From: Liolophura sinensis
Lineage: Eukaryota > Mollusca > Polyplacophora > Chitonida > Chitonidae
Reading direction: 5' to 3'
Length of the DNA stretch: 64,000 nt
Assembly (NCBI RefSeq): GCF_032854445.1
Contig: NC_088295.1
Location: forward strand, 94,297,805 to 94,361,804
Part shown: one piece after another, positions 63,865 to 64,000 of the stretch
Layout of the letters: each line of letters opens with the position of its first letter
How positions within the stretch are numbered: position 1 is the stretch's first letter
The notes under the pieces: generated by a model
Told to the model about the DNA's origin: nothing
What the model saw: the letters and a program-made list of their open reading frames with translations, nothing else
Databases searched by the model: none
Translations under genes and position numbers: made by a program

Positions 63865-64000
63865 CTGAAAATGTGATAGGCAGGTGCGCTATAAAACACA
63901 TCAATCATCATACAATGTCCTGTCAATGTCTTTTCAACATGAAGAGATATATGTTTAAAAAAGTTCAGCTTATAAAATCCATCAAATGTAGTTTTCAGAA

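Overview
This is animal (eukaryotic) genomic DNA: coding sequence occurs as short exons with GT/AG borders, roughly half the window is tandem repeats, and two families of tRNA-headed SINEs are scattered through it. The SINE sequences (one ending in an AT-rich tail after a motif like 'gtgttttacgccgtactcaag', the other containing 'ggggtttaacgtcgtactcaa') look like families I associate with molluscs and other lophotrochozoans. My best guess is a bivalve or gastropod mollusc, from memory and not from a search.

Almost all recognisable coding sequence belongs to one large gene on the minus strand, open at the right edge. I could place 35 exons between 63864 and 13580 (named e1 to e35 in transcription order). 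They add up to about 9.05 kb of coding sequence, about 3,000 residues, and all splice phases agree except one junction near the 3' end. The predicted protein is a single-pass cell-surface protein. It has 28 EGF-type exons (63.9 to 23.3 kb; the first 20 alternate strictly between a 35-residue EGF and a calcium-binding EGF). Then come a 29th EGF fused to an unrecognised domain of about 390 residues (e29), two short linker exons, and one giant 3,693-bp exon with a long unrecognised region and two Ig domains (e32). An FN3 domain split over two exons, a transmembrane helix and a short tail complete it. A poly(A) signal lies at 13423-13428. Left of it, on the same strand, the first coding exon of a second gene (30-516) encodes a membrane protein with an FG-GAP-like motif.

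The introns are packed with different minisatellites (periods 18 to 79 bp, up to 4 kb long). The most striking observation is that at least eight arrays are built from the gene's own splice junctions. The repeat unit contains the end of an EGF exon plus its splice donor (e3, e10, e11, e17, e27, e30), or the splice acceptor plus the start of the exon (e7, e10). Exon e17 is therefore followed by roughly 130 copies of its own exon end and donor. At e3 and e11 the units are multiples of three without nearby stop codons, so use of a later donor would add short repeats to the protein.

The left 13 kb holds the second gene's first exon, possible 5' non-coding exons, five tandem arrays, a SINE and unremarkable non-coding sequence.
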